Shown: positions 1 through 5,416, counted from the first letter of the stretch. The stretch is 5,416 nucleotides of DNA from Promethearchaeota archaeon (GCA_030615235.1 JAUWZR010000178.1:1-5416), one strand, 5' to 3'. The notes: generated by a model not told the origin, from the sequence alone. Numbers and translations: made by a program.

Positions 1-1
1 T

Positions 2-484
2 GCTCTTTTAGCTCCTCTGGTGTGGTCATTTTATACCATTGTTATAAAAAAAGTGAAGCAATTTGACAGCTCTAGGACTGATTTTCAAAATCTAAAGAAT
101 ATTTCCATCTTTGGAAGTATTGAGTTCGTTATACTCATTATTATTACTGGACAATTGAATATCTTTCTAAGTAACCTCTTGAATATTATTGTTTTTCTAT
201 GTGCGTTATATTTAGGTTTGGGAGCTTTCGTAATTGGATATTATATTTGGAATTACTCCCTTAAAAAGATGAAGTCTTCAAGCGTTGCATCATTTCTGTA
301 TTTGCAACCATTTATAACACTAATTTTATCGATAATTTTTCAACGAAACGATGTTATAGGTTTGTGGAATATTATTGGGGGTCTAATTGTTATGGTAGCA
401 TTAGTTAAAATAAATTATAAAAAACAGGAATTAACTACCCAAAATTCTTCAAAAGCGAAAGTCAAAAGGGATTATGCAATCTAA
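2..484 (+). CDS. EamA/DMT-family transporter, C-terminal half (5' partial)
   Basis: This is the second half of a ten-helix EamA (drug/metabolite transporter) permease of the inner membrane. Five hydrophobic segments can be seen: one at the very left edge (ALLAPLVWSFYTIVIKKV), then ISIFGSIEFVILIIITG, a long one around LGLGAFVIGYYIWNYSLKKM, then SVASFLYLQPFITLILSIIF, and finally IIGGLIVMVALVKI before a short polar, lysine-rich cytoplasmic tail. The pattern of a GxxxxxxYxxWNYSLKKM helix followed by a SFLYLQP helix is typical of the C-terminal EamA repeat. The frame is open to base 2, so the GTG at base 20 is not the start; the true start lies upstream of the window. The substrate cannot be predicted: members move amino acids, metabolites or drugs. 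The gene is followed by 92 bases before the crotonase, with no clear terminator, and nothing ties it to the acyl-CoA genes. Confidence 0.85.
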   Translation, partial: ALLAPLVWSFYTIVIKKVKQFDSSRTDFQNLKNISIFGSIEFVILIIITGQLNIFLSNLLNIIVFLCALYLGLGAFVIGYYIWNYSLKKMKSSSVASFLYLQPFITLILSIIFQRNDVIGLWNIIGGLIVMVALVKINYKKQELTTQNSSKAKVKRDYAI

Positions 485-529
485 TATTAATTAGATAAAA
501 AAAGTTTTATGATAACATGAATTGAACTC

Positions 530-568
530 TTATAAATTATAGATAGTCTAAACAGAAATAATGAGAGG
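530..568 (+). promoter_or_regulatory. Candidate TATA-type promoter and ribosome binding site of the crotonase gene
   Basis: TTATAAAT at 530-537 is a good archaeal TATA-box match. An RNA start about 26 bases downstream would give a leader of about 17 bases that contains the Shine-Dalgarno AGAGG at 564-568, 8 bases before the TTG start at 577. A bacterial reading (TTGAAC at 522-527 with a poor -10, TAGTCT at 544-549) is weaker. The RBS is clear; the promoter is inference. Confidence 0.4.
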
Positions 569-576
569 AATTCAAT

Positions 577-1344
577 TTGGAAGATATTGTATTATATGAA
601 AAAAGAGGAGACATCGGAAAAATAACGTTAAATAAGCCTGAAGAAAGAAATACAATTACGTTAGATGTGCTAAAGAAACTAATAGAACTCTTTGAAACGA
701 GTGCTGAGAACAACGATGTTTGTGTTATTTACGCTGCTAATGGTAAGCATTTTACAGTAGGAGCTGATCTAAAGTATGGATATGATTTGCTGACAAATAA
801 AGAACGACTTGCAGAAGCAGTAGAGTTTCTTGAATCTTGGCAAATTTTGACACGAAAAATGATAGCACATCCAGGTATAATAATAGTTGGTTATCATGGG
901 TGGGTGATAGGGGGAGGATTTGAACATACTCTCGTGTGTGATTATAAAATCGCAGCTGAAGATACACGAATTATGCTCCCAGAAGTAGGGGTAGGGCTTT
1001 TCTTTTCTAATGCGTCCACTAAACTTTTACCTAGAATAATAGGGGAAGGAAGAGCCAAAGAATTGATGATAATGGGTAAAGAACTCTCTGCTGAAGAAGC
1101 CTATAGAATAGGGCTGGTTAGTAAAGTATGTCCAACACCAAGTCTACCAAGAATCTTAAAAAAAACAGCTAACATGATCGCGTCAAGAGATCACCTTGCT
1201 CTTCAATATACAAAGAAGTTTATAAATGAAAACCAAGATTTAAGTATTGAATCCGTTTTAGCACGCGAATCAATAGCAATGATTACAACTGGGCAGTCTG
1301 AAGAACTTAAAAAAAGACTTGGAAAATTTGTTAAAAAAGAATAA
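577..1344 (+). CDS. Enoyl-CoA hydratase/isomerase (crotonase) family protein
   Basis: This is a cytosolic crotonase-fold enzyme of 255 residues, the normal family length. It most likely adds water to a 2-enoyl-CoA. The first oxyanion-hole motif is HFTVGADLK (residues 58-66) and the second is the GGG-F-E loop (112-116). Glu116 and Glu136 (in LPEVGVG) are exactly 20 residues apart, as are Glu144 and Glu164 of rat enoyl-CoA hydratase, so the acid-base pair is intact and true hydratase chemistry is plausible. The segment after Glu136 (GLFFSNASTKLLPRIIG) departs from the common PGAGGTQRLPR form, so the substrate may be unusual. The start is TTG with AGAGG 8 bases upstream; an in-frame TGA at 562-564 excludes a longer start, and the next in-frame ATG is near residue 95. 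It converges with the AbfD-like gene across 4 bases, suggesting they share a pathway. The substrate is unknown. Confidence 0.9.
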   Translation: MEDIVLYEKRGDIGKITLNKPEERNTITLDVLKKLIELFETSAENNDVCVIYAANGKHFTVGADLKYGYDLLTNKERLAEAVEFLESWQILTRKMIAHPGIIIVGYHGWVIGGGFEHTLVCDYKIAAEDTRIMLPEVGVGLFFSNASTKLLPRIIGEGRAKELMIMGKELSAEEAYRIGLVSKVCPTPSLPRILKKTANMIASRDHLALQYTKKFINENQDLSIESVLARESIAMITTGQSEELKKRLGKFVKKE

Positions 1345-1347
1345 AAA
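1333..1347 (-). terminator. Oligo-T terminator candidate after the AbfD-like gene
   Basis: Reading the minus strand past the stop of the AbfD-like gene, T5 (1347-1343) and T6 (1338-1333) occur without a hairpin. Each convergent gene thus has its T runs in or beside the other's final codons. The runs are visible; the terminator role is inferred. Confidence 0.3.
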
Positions 1348-1366
1348 TTTATTTTTCTAATTTTTT
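1345..1366 (+). terminator. Oligo-T terminator candidate after the crotonase gene
   Basis: Just past the TAA, the + strand carries T5 (1352-1356) and T6 (1361-1366) with no hairpin. Such runs can end transcription in archaea. They lie inside the 3' end of the opposing gene, so this is a weak inference. Confidence 0.3.
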
Positions 1367-2881
1367 CCCTTTCATAGCTTTTCGAAATTTTTCGAGTTGT
1401 TTTCTAGGTGTAACAGTTGGTCTTTCGTATCTTTTCAGTTTGGATTTAATCCCGAAGAGGTATTTTGAGATATTTTTCAGTTTTTCAATATCATAGCGCA
1501 TCATCATAGTTATAGTTTCCATTGACGGCGATCCTCCACCATGTAAGCCAGCTACTTGTAATAGACCTGCTATTTCTGAAACCGCGAAAGCTTCAATGCC
1601 TCTAAAACAACGTAAAATATTTTCTGGTTTAACTCTTGGATTTCTCTTCATATATTTCATAGCAAGTTCGCCAACATCTTCAGAGAAGAACGATCCTTCG
1701 TAAGGTAGTGTTGCAATAAGACCACCAGAAATGTCTGCTAAAACTTTATATTCATCGTAAATCATTTCACCAGCAAGTCTCCTTCCAGCATTGGTTAAAA
1801 TCTCGTCCGGAACTTGTGTTCCAGAAGGAGCTTTTTCAGAGTGTTTTGCACTAGATTCGCCGGCAGCAAAAACGAGTTCCGCAGTACCTATAAGGTGAGA
1901 AAGTTTGTCTTGAACATGAGATGTTTTTTCAATGCCATTGTATTCTGCAACTAATGCTGCAGCACTCGCTATAACTTCTGTTATAGCGGGCTTACAGCCA
2001 GTATAACTATGGCGGTGAAAGTGAGCAAACATAAGTGCTAGAAAGCCAGCATATGCAGTTTGCCTAGAATCTCCATTACCATTTAAAAAAATCCTATCGT
2101 TGGGAATAAAAACGTCGTCAAAGATAATAAAAGTCTCAGCGTCTCCAAAATTCCCAGCGGGAAATTCCATGCGTTCACTTTTTCTAAAGCTAGCAGGTCT
2201 CGTTAATAGTTTAATTCCATCCCAATCTGTAGGTAATGCAAATGCTACTGCGTAATCTCTATCTTCTGGGCCCATATACCTACAAGGGACAACAATCATC
2301 TCATCTGCATATGGTGTGTTTGTAATACTAATTTTACATCCTCTAACAACGATTCCATCCTCTCGTGTTTCAATAACTCTTAAATATTGATCTGGATCTT
2401 CTTGTTCGTGAGGTCGCTTCAAACGATCTCCTTTAGCATCCGTTTGTGCACAGCTTGCTACTAAATCATTTTCTTGAAAATATCGTAGATAATTTTTAAA
2501 CCTTTCATAGTGATCGGTTTCAAGTGCTTGATCTAATTCGTAAGTGATTACAGAAAGAGCGTTTAAAGCATCAATACCCATACACCTTTGAATGCAACCC
2601 CCTACTCGATGACATAATAATCGCGTCATTAATTGCTTTTTTAAAAGATCATCCTCGCTCTGATGGATGTGGCAAAACCGGTTGATGTTTTTTCCTGTTA
2701 AATGAGAGGTAACTACACATAAATCCTCAAATTCCTCGCTATGAGCGCAATCATAAGTAACTTTTATGATATTTTGACCACCCTGTAATCTAGGGTCATC
2801 CCGACCTACTAATTCGTCACCAATGTAAATGTTTGGCTTCTTTTTATATAATCGGGCTAAATAATCTTCAAATGTTTTCAA
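1349..2881 (-). CDS. 4-hydroxybutyryl-CoA dehydratase (AbfD)-like [4Fe-4S]/FAD enzyme of the 4-hydroxyphenylacetate 3-hydroxylase family
   Basis: This 510-residue protein has the acyl-CoA-dehydrogenase-like fold of the HpaB/AbfD family and is probably a soluble, oxygen-sensitive radical dehydratase acting on a CoA ester. Compared from memory with the Clostridium aminobutyricum enzyme, the cluster ligands C99, C103, H292 and C299 correspond to C96, C100, H289 and C296, all with an offset of 3. Q101, T190, Y296 and K300 are also kept (Q98, T187, Y293, K297), and E257 is E249 in front of FDDVFIPNDRIFL. True HpaB monooxygenases lack this Cys/His set. Anchored on HGGGSP (447-452), the position of catalytic E455 is Ala444, so 4-hydroxybutyryl-CoA may not be the substrate. 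A Lys-rich tail follows residue 480. The start is TTG with AGAGG 8 bases upstream. The family is sure; the exact reaction is not. Confidence 0.9.
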   Translation of the reverse strand: MKTFEDYLARLYKKKPNIYIGDELVGRDDPRLQGGQNIIKVTYDCAHSEEFEDLCVVTSHLTGKNINRFCHIHQSEDDLLKKQLMTRLLCHRVGGCIQRCMGIDALNALSVITYELDQALETDHYERFKNYLRYFQENDLVASCAQTDAKGDRLKRPHEQEDPDQYLRVIETREDGIVVRGCKISITNTPYADEMIVVPCRYMGPEDRDYAVAFALPTDWDGIKLLTRPASFRKSERMEFPAGNFGDAETFIIFDDVFIPNDRIFLNGNGDSRQTAYAGFLALMFAHFHRHSYTGCKPAITEVIASAAALVAEYNGIEKTSHVQDKLSHLIGTAELVFAAGESSAKHSEKAPSGTQVPDEILTNAGRRLAGEMIYDEYKVLADISGGLIATLPYEGSFFSEDVGELAMKYMKRNPRVKPENILRCFRGIEAFAVSEIAGLLQVAGLHGGGSPSMETITMMMRYDIEKLKNISKYLFGIKSKLKRYERPTVTPRKQLEKFRKAMKGKKLEK

Positions 2882-2889
2882 TTTTATTT

Positions 2890-2937
2890 CCTCTTTAGAA
2901 TGTATTTTTAAATATGTAAATTATCCTAATTAATAAA
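2890..2937 (-). promoter_or_regulatory. Candidate promoter and ribosome binding site of the AbfD-like gene
   Basis: On the minus strand, AGAGG (2894-2890) lies 8 bases before the TTG start, the same core and spacing as in front of the crotonase. TTTATTAATTA (2937-2927) could be a TATA box giving a leader of about 25 bases. The region is so AT-rich that other boxes are possible; only the RBS is well supported. Confidence 0.35.
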
Positions 2938-3076
2938 TAGATTGCTCTTGTTTTTTAAAGCTTTCCCTATGGTTTCCTTGTTCTTTATTATATAATACTC
3001 CATAAAACTCATAAATTTTTTATTCAGAATTTCTTATACATTATTAATTTTAGAGATATAATTTGAATAATTTATC

Positions 3077-3193
3077 ATGAATTGTAAACCAAAAGGGATT
3101 ACGACACCACCAGGTCAAGAAGAACTTTCCAATCGATTAGAAAAAGTAAGAATCATGATGTTACAAGAGAATTTGGATTACTACATGTTATAA
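3077..3193 (+). pseudogene. Possible N-terminal fragment of an M24B (Xaa-Pro peptidase/creatinase) gene
   Basis: A 38-codon frame starts at ATG 3077, follows an in-frame TAA at 3068-3070, and ends at TAA 3191-3193, with TAG next. Its second half, EELSNRLEKVRIMMLQENLD followed by YYML, has the look of the first helix and strand of M24B creatinase/prolidase N-terminal domains (E-L-x-x-R-L-x-x-hh-x-x-hh-x-x-x-x-h-D-x-hhh). The same segment of the complete peptidase in this window (residues 10-30, HLRIEKTQKLLRDRSIQALF and on) lines up without gaps, sharing R-[LI]-E-K and the hydrophobic pattern, but is otherwise diverged, so it is not a recent copy of that gene. No metal-binding domain follows in any frame. 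It could be the stump of a deleted gene, a small real peptide, or chance. No Shine-Dalgarno sequence is obvious. Confidence 0.4.
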
Positions 3194-3219
3194 TAGTATA
3201 AAAATAATATTTTCGGCCT

Positions 3220-3735
3220 TTACATTTCCTTTATTATTTGGTCTAAAGCCGTTCTTAGGGTCGGTTTTGGAAAGTTACCTTTAATATATCCCATAGGTAA
3301 AACAGTTAGTAAATAATCATTTTCGCCTAAATCTAATAACTTTTTTACCTTTTTTCTGTTAAGAGCTCCTGTCCAACAAGTCCCAATCCCTAAAGACCAT
3401 GCCATTAACATCATAATCATTGACACCAAAGATGTATCTTGAATATAGTAATTAGGACTAATTTTTTTTTTTCCAACGATTGCTATAGCAAGGGGTGCTC
3501 TTTTGATATGTCTACCATAAAAAGCGTTGTTCGAGATTTCTTTTAAGATTTCTTTATCTCTAATAATATAAAATTCCCAGGGTTGCTTATTCGAAGCGCT
3601 AGGAGACCATCTTCCTGCCTCAAGGATCATTTGAATCTCATTATCAGAAATTTGTTTATCTTGAAAGCTTCTAATACTTCTTCGGTTTTTAATAAATTCT
3701 AAAAAATCTTGTGGATCTATCATTATTTTAAACAT
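3220..3735 (-). CDS. Nitroreductase-family FMN oxidoreductase
   Basis: This is a soluble 171-residue nitroreductase-fold protein, expected to bind FMN as a homodimer and to use NAD(P)H or another donor to reduce nitro compounds, quinones or other oxidised molecules. Family marks are FIKNRRSIRSF (14-24, Arg/Ser contacts to the FMN phosphate and ribityl), the GRWSPSASNKQPWEF segment (41-55), LGIGTCWTGALNRKKVKKLL (115-134) with the glycine-rich flavin loop, and LPMGYIKGNFPKP (146-158) near the C-terminus. The length fits the compact single-domain subfamily. The start is ATG at 3735; a second ATG at residue 5 is possible, and neither has a Shine-Dalgarno sequence, so translation may be leaderless or nearly so. 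It lies 94 bases downstream of the peptidase on the same strand with its own promoter candidate. The true substrate is not predictable. Confidence 0.9.
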   Translation of the reverse strand: MFKIMIDPQDFLEFIKNRRSIRSFQDKQISDNEIQMILEAGRWSPSASNKQPWEFYIIRDKEILKEISNNAFYGRHIKRAPLAIAIVGKKKISPNYYIQDTSLVSMIMMLMAWSLGIGTCWTGALNRKKVKKLLDLGENDYLLTVLPMGYIKGNFPKPTLRTALDQIIKEM

Positions 3736-3771
3736 TATTGGGGAAATTGAATTACTAATGTTAAAATTGAA

Positions 3772-3800
3772 TGTATATTAAAAGTATGCCTAATTGTCTA
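3772..3800 (-). promoter_or_regulatory. Candidate promoter of the nitroreductase gene
   Basis: On the minus strand TTTTAATATA (3783-3774) fits an archaeal TATA box about 43 bases before the ATG, giving a leader of about 15 bases. The same stretch also reads as bacterial TAGACA (3800-3795), a 17-base spacer, then TATACA (3777-3772). The site looks promoter-like either way and does not decide the domain of life. Confidence 0.4.
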
Positions 3801-3806
3801 TAAGAG

Positions 3807-3813
3807 AAAAAAA
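3807..3813 (-). terminator. Oligo-T terminator candidate after the peptidase gene
   Basis: A run of seven T on the minus strand starts 16 bases past the peptidase TGA, with no hairpin in front. With the separate promoter candidate just beyond it, this suggests the nitroreductase is transcribed on its own. It is weak evidence in AT-rich DNA. Confidence 0.3.
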
Positions 3814-3829
3814 TTATTAGAAATGAGGA

Positions 3830-4948
3830 TCATTTTTCCCAGTAACGTCGAATTGGAGAAGAAAGTTGTTCGCAGCGATTAGTTTTAGCAACTACATCGT
3901 CTTCGATGCGAACACCAAATTTACCGGGTATATATATACCTGGTTCAATAGTATAAGTATTATTTAAGCCTAATGGAATCAAATTCGTCTGGATTATATA
4001 CGGAGCTTCGTGAACATCTAAACCTAGACCATGACCTGTTCGATGTGTAAAGTATTGCCCGTACCCCTTTTCTATAATATAATCTCGGGCTGCAGAATCA
4101 ACTTGAGAAGGTAAGATCCCTACACTCCCAGCATCTTTTGCTTGATGATTAGCTTCCTCTACAATATTATAAATTTCCAAGAATTTTTCATTTGGTCGTC
4201 CAAATACCGTAGTGTTGGTGATATCACCGACATATCCTTCGTATGAAGTGCCAGCATCAATTAAGACTACATCATCTCTTTTTAATTTTTTTTCTGATGG
4301 AGAACCATGAGGGTTTGAAGAATTCGCGCCAAACTGAACTAAGGCAAATAGCGATGACTCTCCAGATAAAGAACTAATCTCTTTTTCAACTAGAGCTGAA
4401 GCTTCTTTTTCTGTAATGCCAATTGCGAGCTGATCAAACGCAGCTTCAATTCCTTTTGCAGAGAAATGACTTGCCTTTTTTATAAACTCGATTTCTCGAT
4501 CAGTTTTTACGATACGCGCGGATTCCATTATCGGGAGAGCATCTACAAATGTAGCATAAGGAAGAGCAGATTTAATCATCGAAAAAACAGTGAAGGATGT
4601 TTGCGGAGATATCGCAATATTTGTATCCTGAATGCCATTATCTATGCAAATTTTTTTTACTAGTAAGAATGGATCTTCAGTTTCTTCCCAAATGCTAATA
4701 TCGTCTTGAGATAATGGAGTATTTTCTATATAATTTTGTAATTCGAAAGCAGGACATATTAGATGTGGAGTTCCGTCTGATTTTATGATAGCTAAAATCA
4801 ATCTTTCAAAAGGTTTGCTTTTTGCGTTAAGTAAATACTGAAAATTTGTTCCTAATGTGCAAAATAGTGCTTGAATCGATCGATCCCGTAATAGTTTTTG
4901 AGTTTTTTCAATCCGAAGATGAAATTCTTTGTTAGATATTGAGCTCAA
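3830..4948 (-). CDS. M24B metallopeptidase, Xaa-Pro dipeptidase/aminopeptidase (prolidase-like)
   Basis: This cytosolic peptidase of 372 residues cleaves the bond next to proline in dipeptides or at peptide N-termini, using two metal ions. Residues 1-140 form the creatinase-type N-terminal domain and 150-372 the pita-bread catalytic domain. The five metal ligands are Asp231 (LIDAG), Asp242 (GDITNT), His306 (TGHGLG), Glu335 (IEPGIY) and Glu349 (VRIEDD). Their spacing of 11, 64, 29 and 14 equals that of Pyrococcus furiosus prolidase (D209, D220, H284, E313, E327, recalled); its His192 and His291 match His214 and His313, all with an offset of 22. The enzyme is therefore expected to be active. 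The start is TTG with only a weak GGTG just ahead; an in-frame TGA 9 bases upstream and the usual family N-terminus support it. A perfect inverted repeat lies in the leader. Prolidase versus aminopeptidase P cannot be settled here. Confidence 0.92.
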   Translation of the reverse strand: MSSISNKEFHLRIEKTQKLLRDRSIQALFCTLGTNFQYLLNAKSKPFERLILAIIKSDGTPHLICPAFELQNYIENTPLSQDDISIWEETEDPFLLVKKICIDNGIQDTNIAISPQTSFTVFSMIKSALPYATFVDALPIMESARIVKTDREIEFIKKASHFSAKGIEAAFDQLAIGITEKEASALVEKEISSLSGESSLFALVQFGANSSNPHGSPSEKKLKRDDVVLIDAGTSYEGYVGDITNTTVFGRPNEKFLEIYNIVEEANHQAKDAGSVGILPSQVDSAARDYIIEKGYGQYFTHRTGHGLGLDVHEAPYIIQTNLIPLGLNNTYTIEPGIYIPGKFGVRIEDDVVAKTNRCEQLSSPIRRYWEK

Positions 4949-4965
4949 AACACCACATCACAAAC

Positions 4966-4987
4966 TTTGATTTAATATGAAATCAAA
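4966..4987. repeat. Perfect 8+8 inverted repeat in the peptidase leader, possible operator or RNA hairpin
   Basis: TTTGATTT (4966-4973) and AAATCAAA (4980-4987) are exact inverted copies around a 6-base loop. The inner edge lies 17 bases before the peptidase TTG start. This could be a dimeric repressor site near the transcription start or a weak AU-rich hairpin in the leader. The symmetry is seen; the role is inferred. Confidence 0.5.
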
Positions 4988-5010
4988 TCTCACAATGTTT
5001 AACAATATTA

Positions 5011-5021
5011 CTAAATAAAAA
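5011..5021 (-). promoter_or_regulatory. Candidate TATA box of the peptidase gene
   Basis: TTTTTATTTAG on the minus strand would place the RNA start near base 4990, right at the outer edge of the 4966-4987 inverted repeat. It is a poor TATA match in AT-rich DNA. Confidence 0.22.
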
Positions 5022-5312
5022 GTACTCCGACATGTCCTATCCATTGCCAGAATCTTTACAACAATAGCATTACTTGGAATAATATCAGAAATAATTATCT
5101 TTAGGCACAGAAAATTGATGAAAATTTTACTAGAAGCGATCAATGAATTTTCATAAAGGGTGTTAAATTATTGTTCAATCTATAATTACGAATAAGATTA
5201 AGGTCTCAAAAAATGAAGCTTCTTAATCCTTAAGTTTTAATATAATAATTTTGAAAATATTATTATACATATTTTAAATATTATAGAAATATAGAAAAGG
5301 AATTCATTTTAA

Positions 5313-5351
5313 TTATATTTAAATCTGAATTTTAAAAATCTAAAAATGGAG
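5313..5351 (+). promoter_or_regulatory. Candidate TATA box and ribosome binding site of the right-edge gene
   Basis: TTATATTTA (5313-5321) is a fair TATA-box match. An RNA start about 26 bases downstream leaves a leader of about 17 bases holding GGAG (5348-5351), 8 bases before ATG 5360, the same spacer as for the crotonase and AbfD-like genes. The RBS is convincing; the TATA box is inferred. Confidence 0.4.
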
Positions 5352-5359
5352 AAAACCTT

Positions 5360-5416
5360 ATGAGCTTAAAAGAATTCACAAAAGAAATTTTCACTCGATA
5401 TGGTTTCACTGAAGAG
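5360..5416 (+). CDS. Start of an unrecognised protein gene (3' partial)
   Basis: Nineteen codons from ATG 5360 stay open to the right edge: MSLKEFTKEIFTRYGFTEE. GGAG with an 8-base spacer and a TATA candidate support a real start. The peptide is charged and looks helical, with no signal peptide or membrane segment at its beginning. It is too short to assign to a family, and it is divergent from the peptidase across the 411-base gap. Confidence 0.65.
   Translation, partial: MSLKEFTKEIFTRYGFTEE

Larger units (their letters stand above)
2882..3219. other. Gene-poor gap between the AbfD-like gene and the nitroreductase
   Basis: This 338-base gap contains the AbfD-like gene's leader at its left end and, on the + strand, the short M24-like fragment at 3077-3193. 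Bases 2940-3070 are AT-rich; a 28-codon minus-strand frame at 3012-2926 has no ribosome binding site and no recognisable motif. The nitroreductase ends at 3220, only 26 bases past the stop of the fragment. No structured RNA, terminal repeats or transposase remnants were seen. Confidence 0.6.
4949..5359. other. AT-rich divergent intergenic region
   Basis: This 411-base gap lies between the peptidase (leftward) and the last gene (rightward) and should carry both promoters. It contains the inverted repeat at 4966-4987, a small palindrome CTTAATCCTTAAG (5222-5234), an imperfect AT palindrome (5241-5267) and a TATA candidate at 5313-5321. A stop-free minus-strand stretch over about 5143-4958 reads as hydrophobic residues but has only a TTG start without a ribosome binding site and no recognised motif, so it is not called a gene. 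No RNA gene was recognised. Confidence 0.6.

Noticed and set aside
20..484. A complete 154-residue transporter starting at GTG 20
   Set aside because: The frame is open to the left edge and the residues before base 20 continue a typical EamA membrane helix, so the gene is cut by the window.
485..515. Terminator after the transporter gene
   Set aside because: There is only an A run followed by TTTTAT, with no stable hairpin and no long T run on the coding strand.
752..967. Minus-strand frame inside the crotonase gene
   Set aside because: It lies wholly within a well-supported gene on the other strand and has no family features.
1349..2881. Reading the protein as a 4-hydroxyphenylacetate 3-monooxygenase (HpaB)
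   Set aside because: It has the complete Cys/Cys/His/Cys cluster set of the dehydratase branch, which the oxygen-using HpaB enzymes lack.
2926..3012. Minus-strand 28-codon frame before the AbfD-like gene
   Set aside because: It lacks a ribosome binding site, and its Lys/Asn/Ile-rich content is what AT-rich DNA gives by chance.
4466..4663. Plus-strand frame inside the peptidase gene
   Set aside because: It is antisense to the well-supported M24B gene and has no recognisable motif.
4958..5143. Minus-strand 61-codon hydrophobic frame upstream of the peptidase
   Set aside because: It has a TTG start without a ribosome binding site and no recognisable motif, lies in very AT-rich DNA, and overlaps the likely peptidase promoter. 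A tiny membrane protein or remnant cannot be excluded.
5196..5228. GATTAAG / CTTAATC inverted repeat as a terminator hairpin
   Set aside because: The stem is only 7 base pairs with a 19-base loop and is not followed by a T run next to any gene end.

Overview
The window is AT-rich (about one-third G+C by eye) and holds five recognisable protein genes, one gene start cut by the right edge, and two gene-poor gaps. The organism cannot be fixed from this sequence. A 4-hydroxybutyryl-CoA-dehydratase-type Fe-S flavoprotein points to an anaerobe. Isolated genes with TATA-like boxes about 40 bases before several starts, and oligo-T runs without hairpins after genes, fit an archaeon; an Asgard-type archaeon is only a guess. 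A low-GC anaerobic bacterium is not excluded: Shine-Dalgarno sequences are present, and the nitroreductase promoter can also be read as bacterial -35/-10.

Layout: (1) 2-484, +, C-terminal half of an EamA/DMT-family transporter whose start lies outside the window. (2) 577-1344, +, crotonase-fold acyl-CoA hydratase with both catalytic glutamates. (3) 1349-2881, -, a 4-hydroxybutyryl-CoA dehydratase (AbfD)-like protein, convergent with the crotonase across 4 bases. (4) 2882-3219, a gap holding a 38-codon + strand fragment that resembles the first residues of an M24B (Xaa-Pro peptidase/creatinase) protein. (5) 3220-3735, -, FMN nitroreductase. (6) 3830-4948, -, complete M24B Xaa-Pro dipeptidase/aminopeptidase with all metal ligands. 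(7) 4949-5359, an AT-rich divergent gap with a perfect 8+8 inverted repeat just before the peptidase start. (8) 5360-5416, +, first 19 codons of an unrecognised gene.

The crotonase and the AbfD-like enzyme probably act in one anaerobic acyl-CoA pathway: radical dehydration to an enoyl-CoA, then hydration. The AbfD-like protein keeps every Fe-S ligand of the Clostridium aminobutyricum enzyme but has alanine where that enzyme has Glu455, so its substrate may not be 4-hydroxybutyryl-CoA. No CoA ligase, CoA-transferase, thiolase or dehydrogenase is in the window. The nitroreductase and the peptidase look like independent housekeeping or accessory genes. No mobile element, CRISPR array, tRNA or rRNA was seen.
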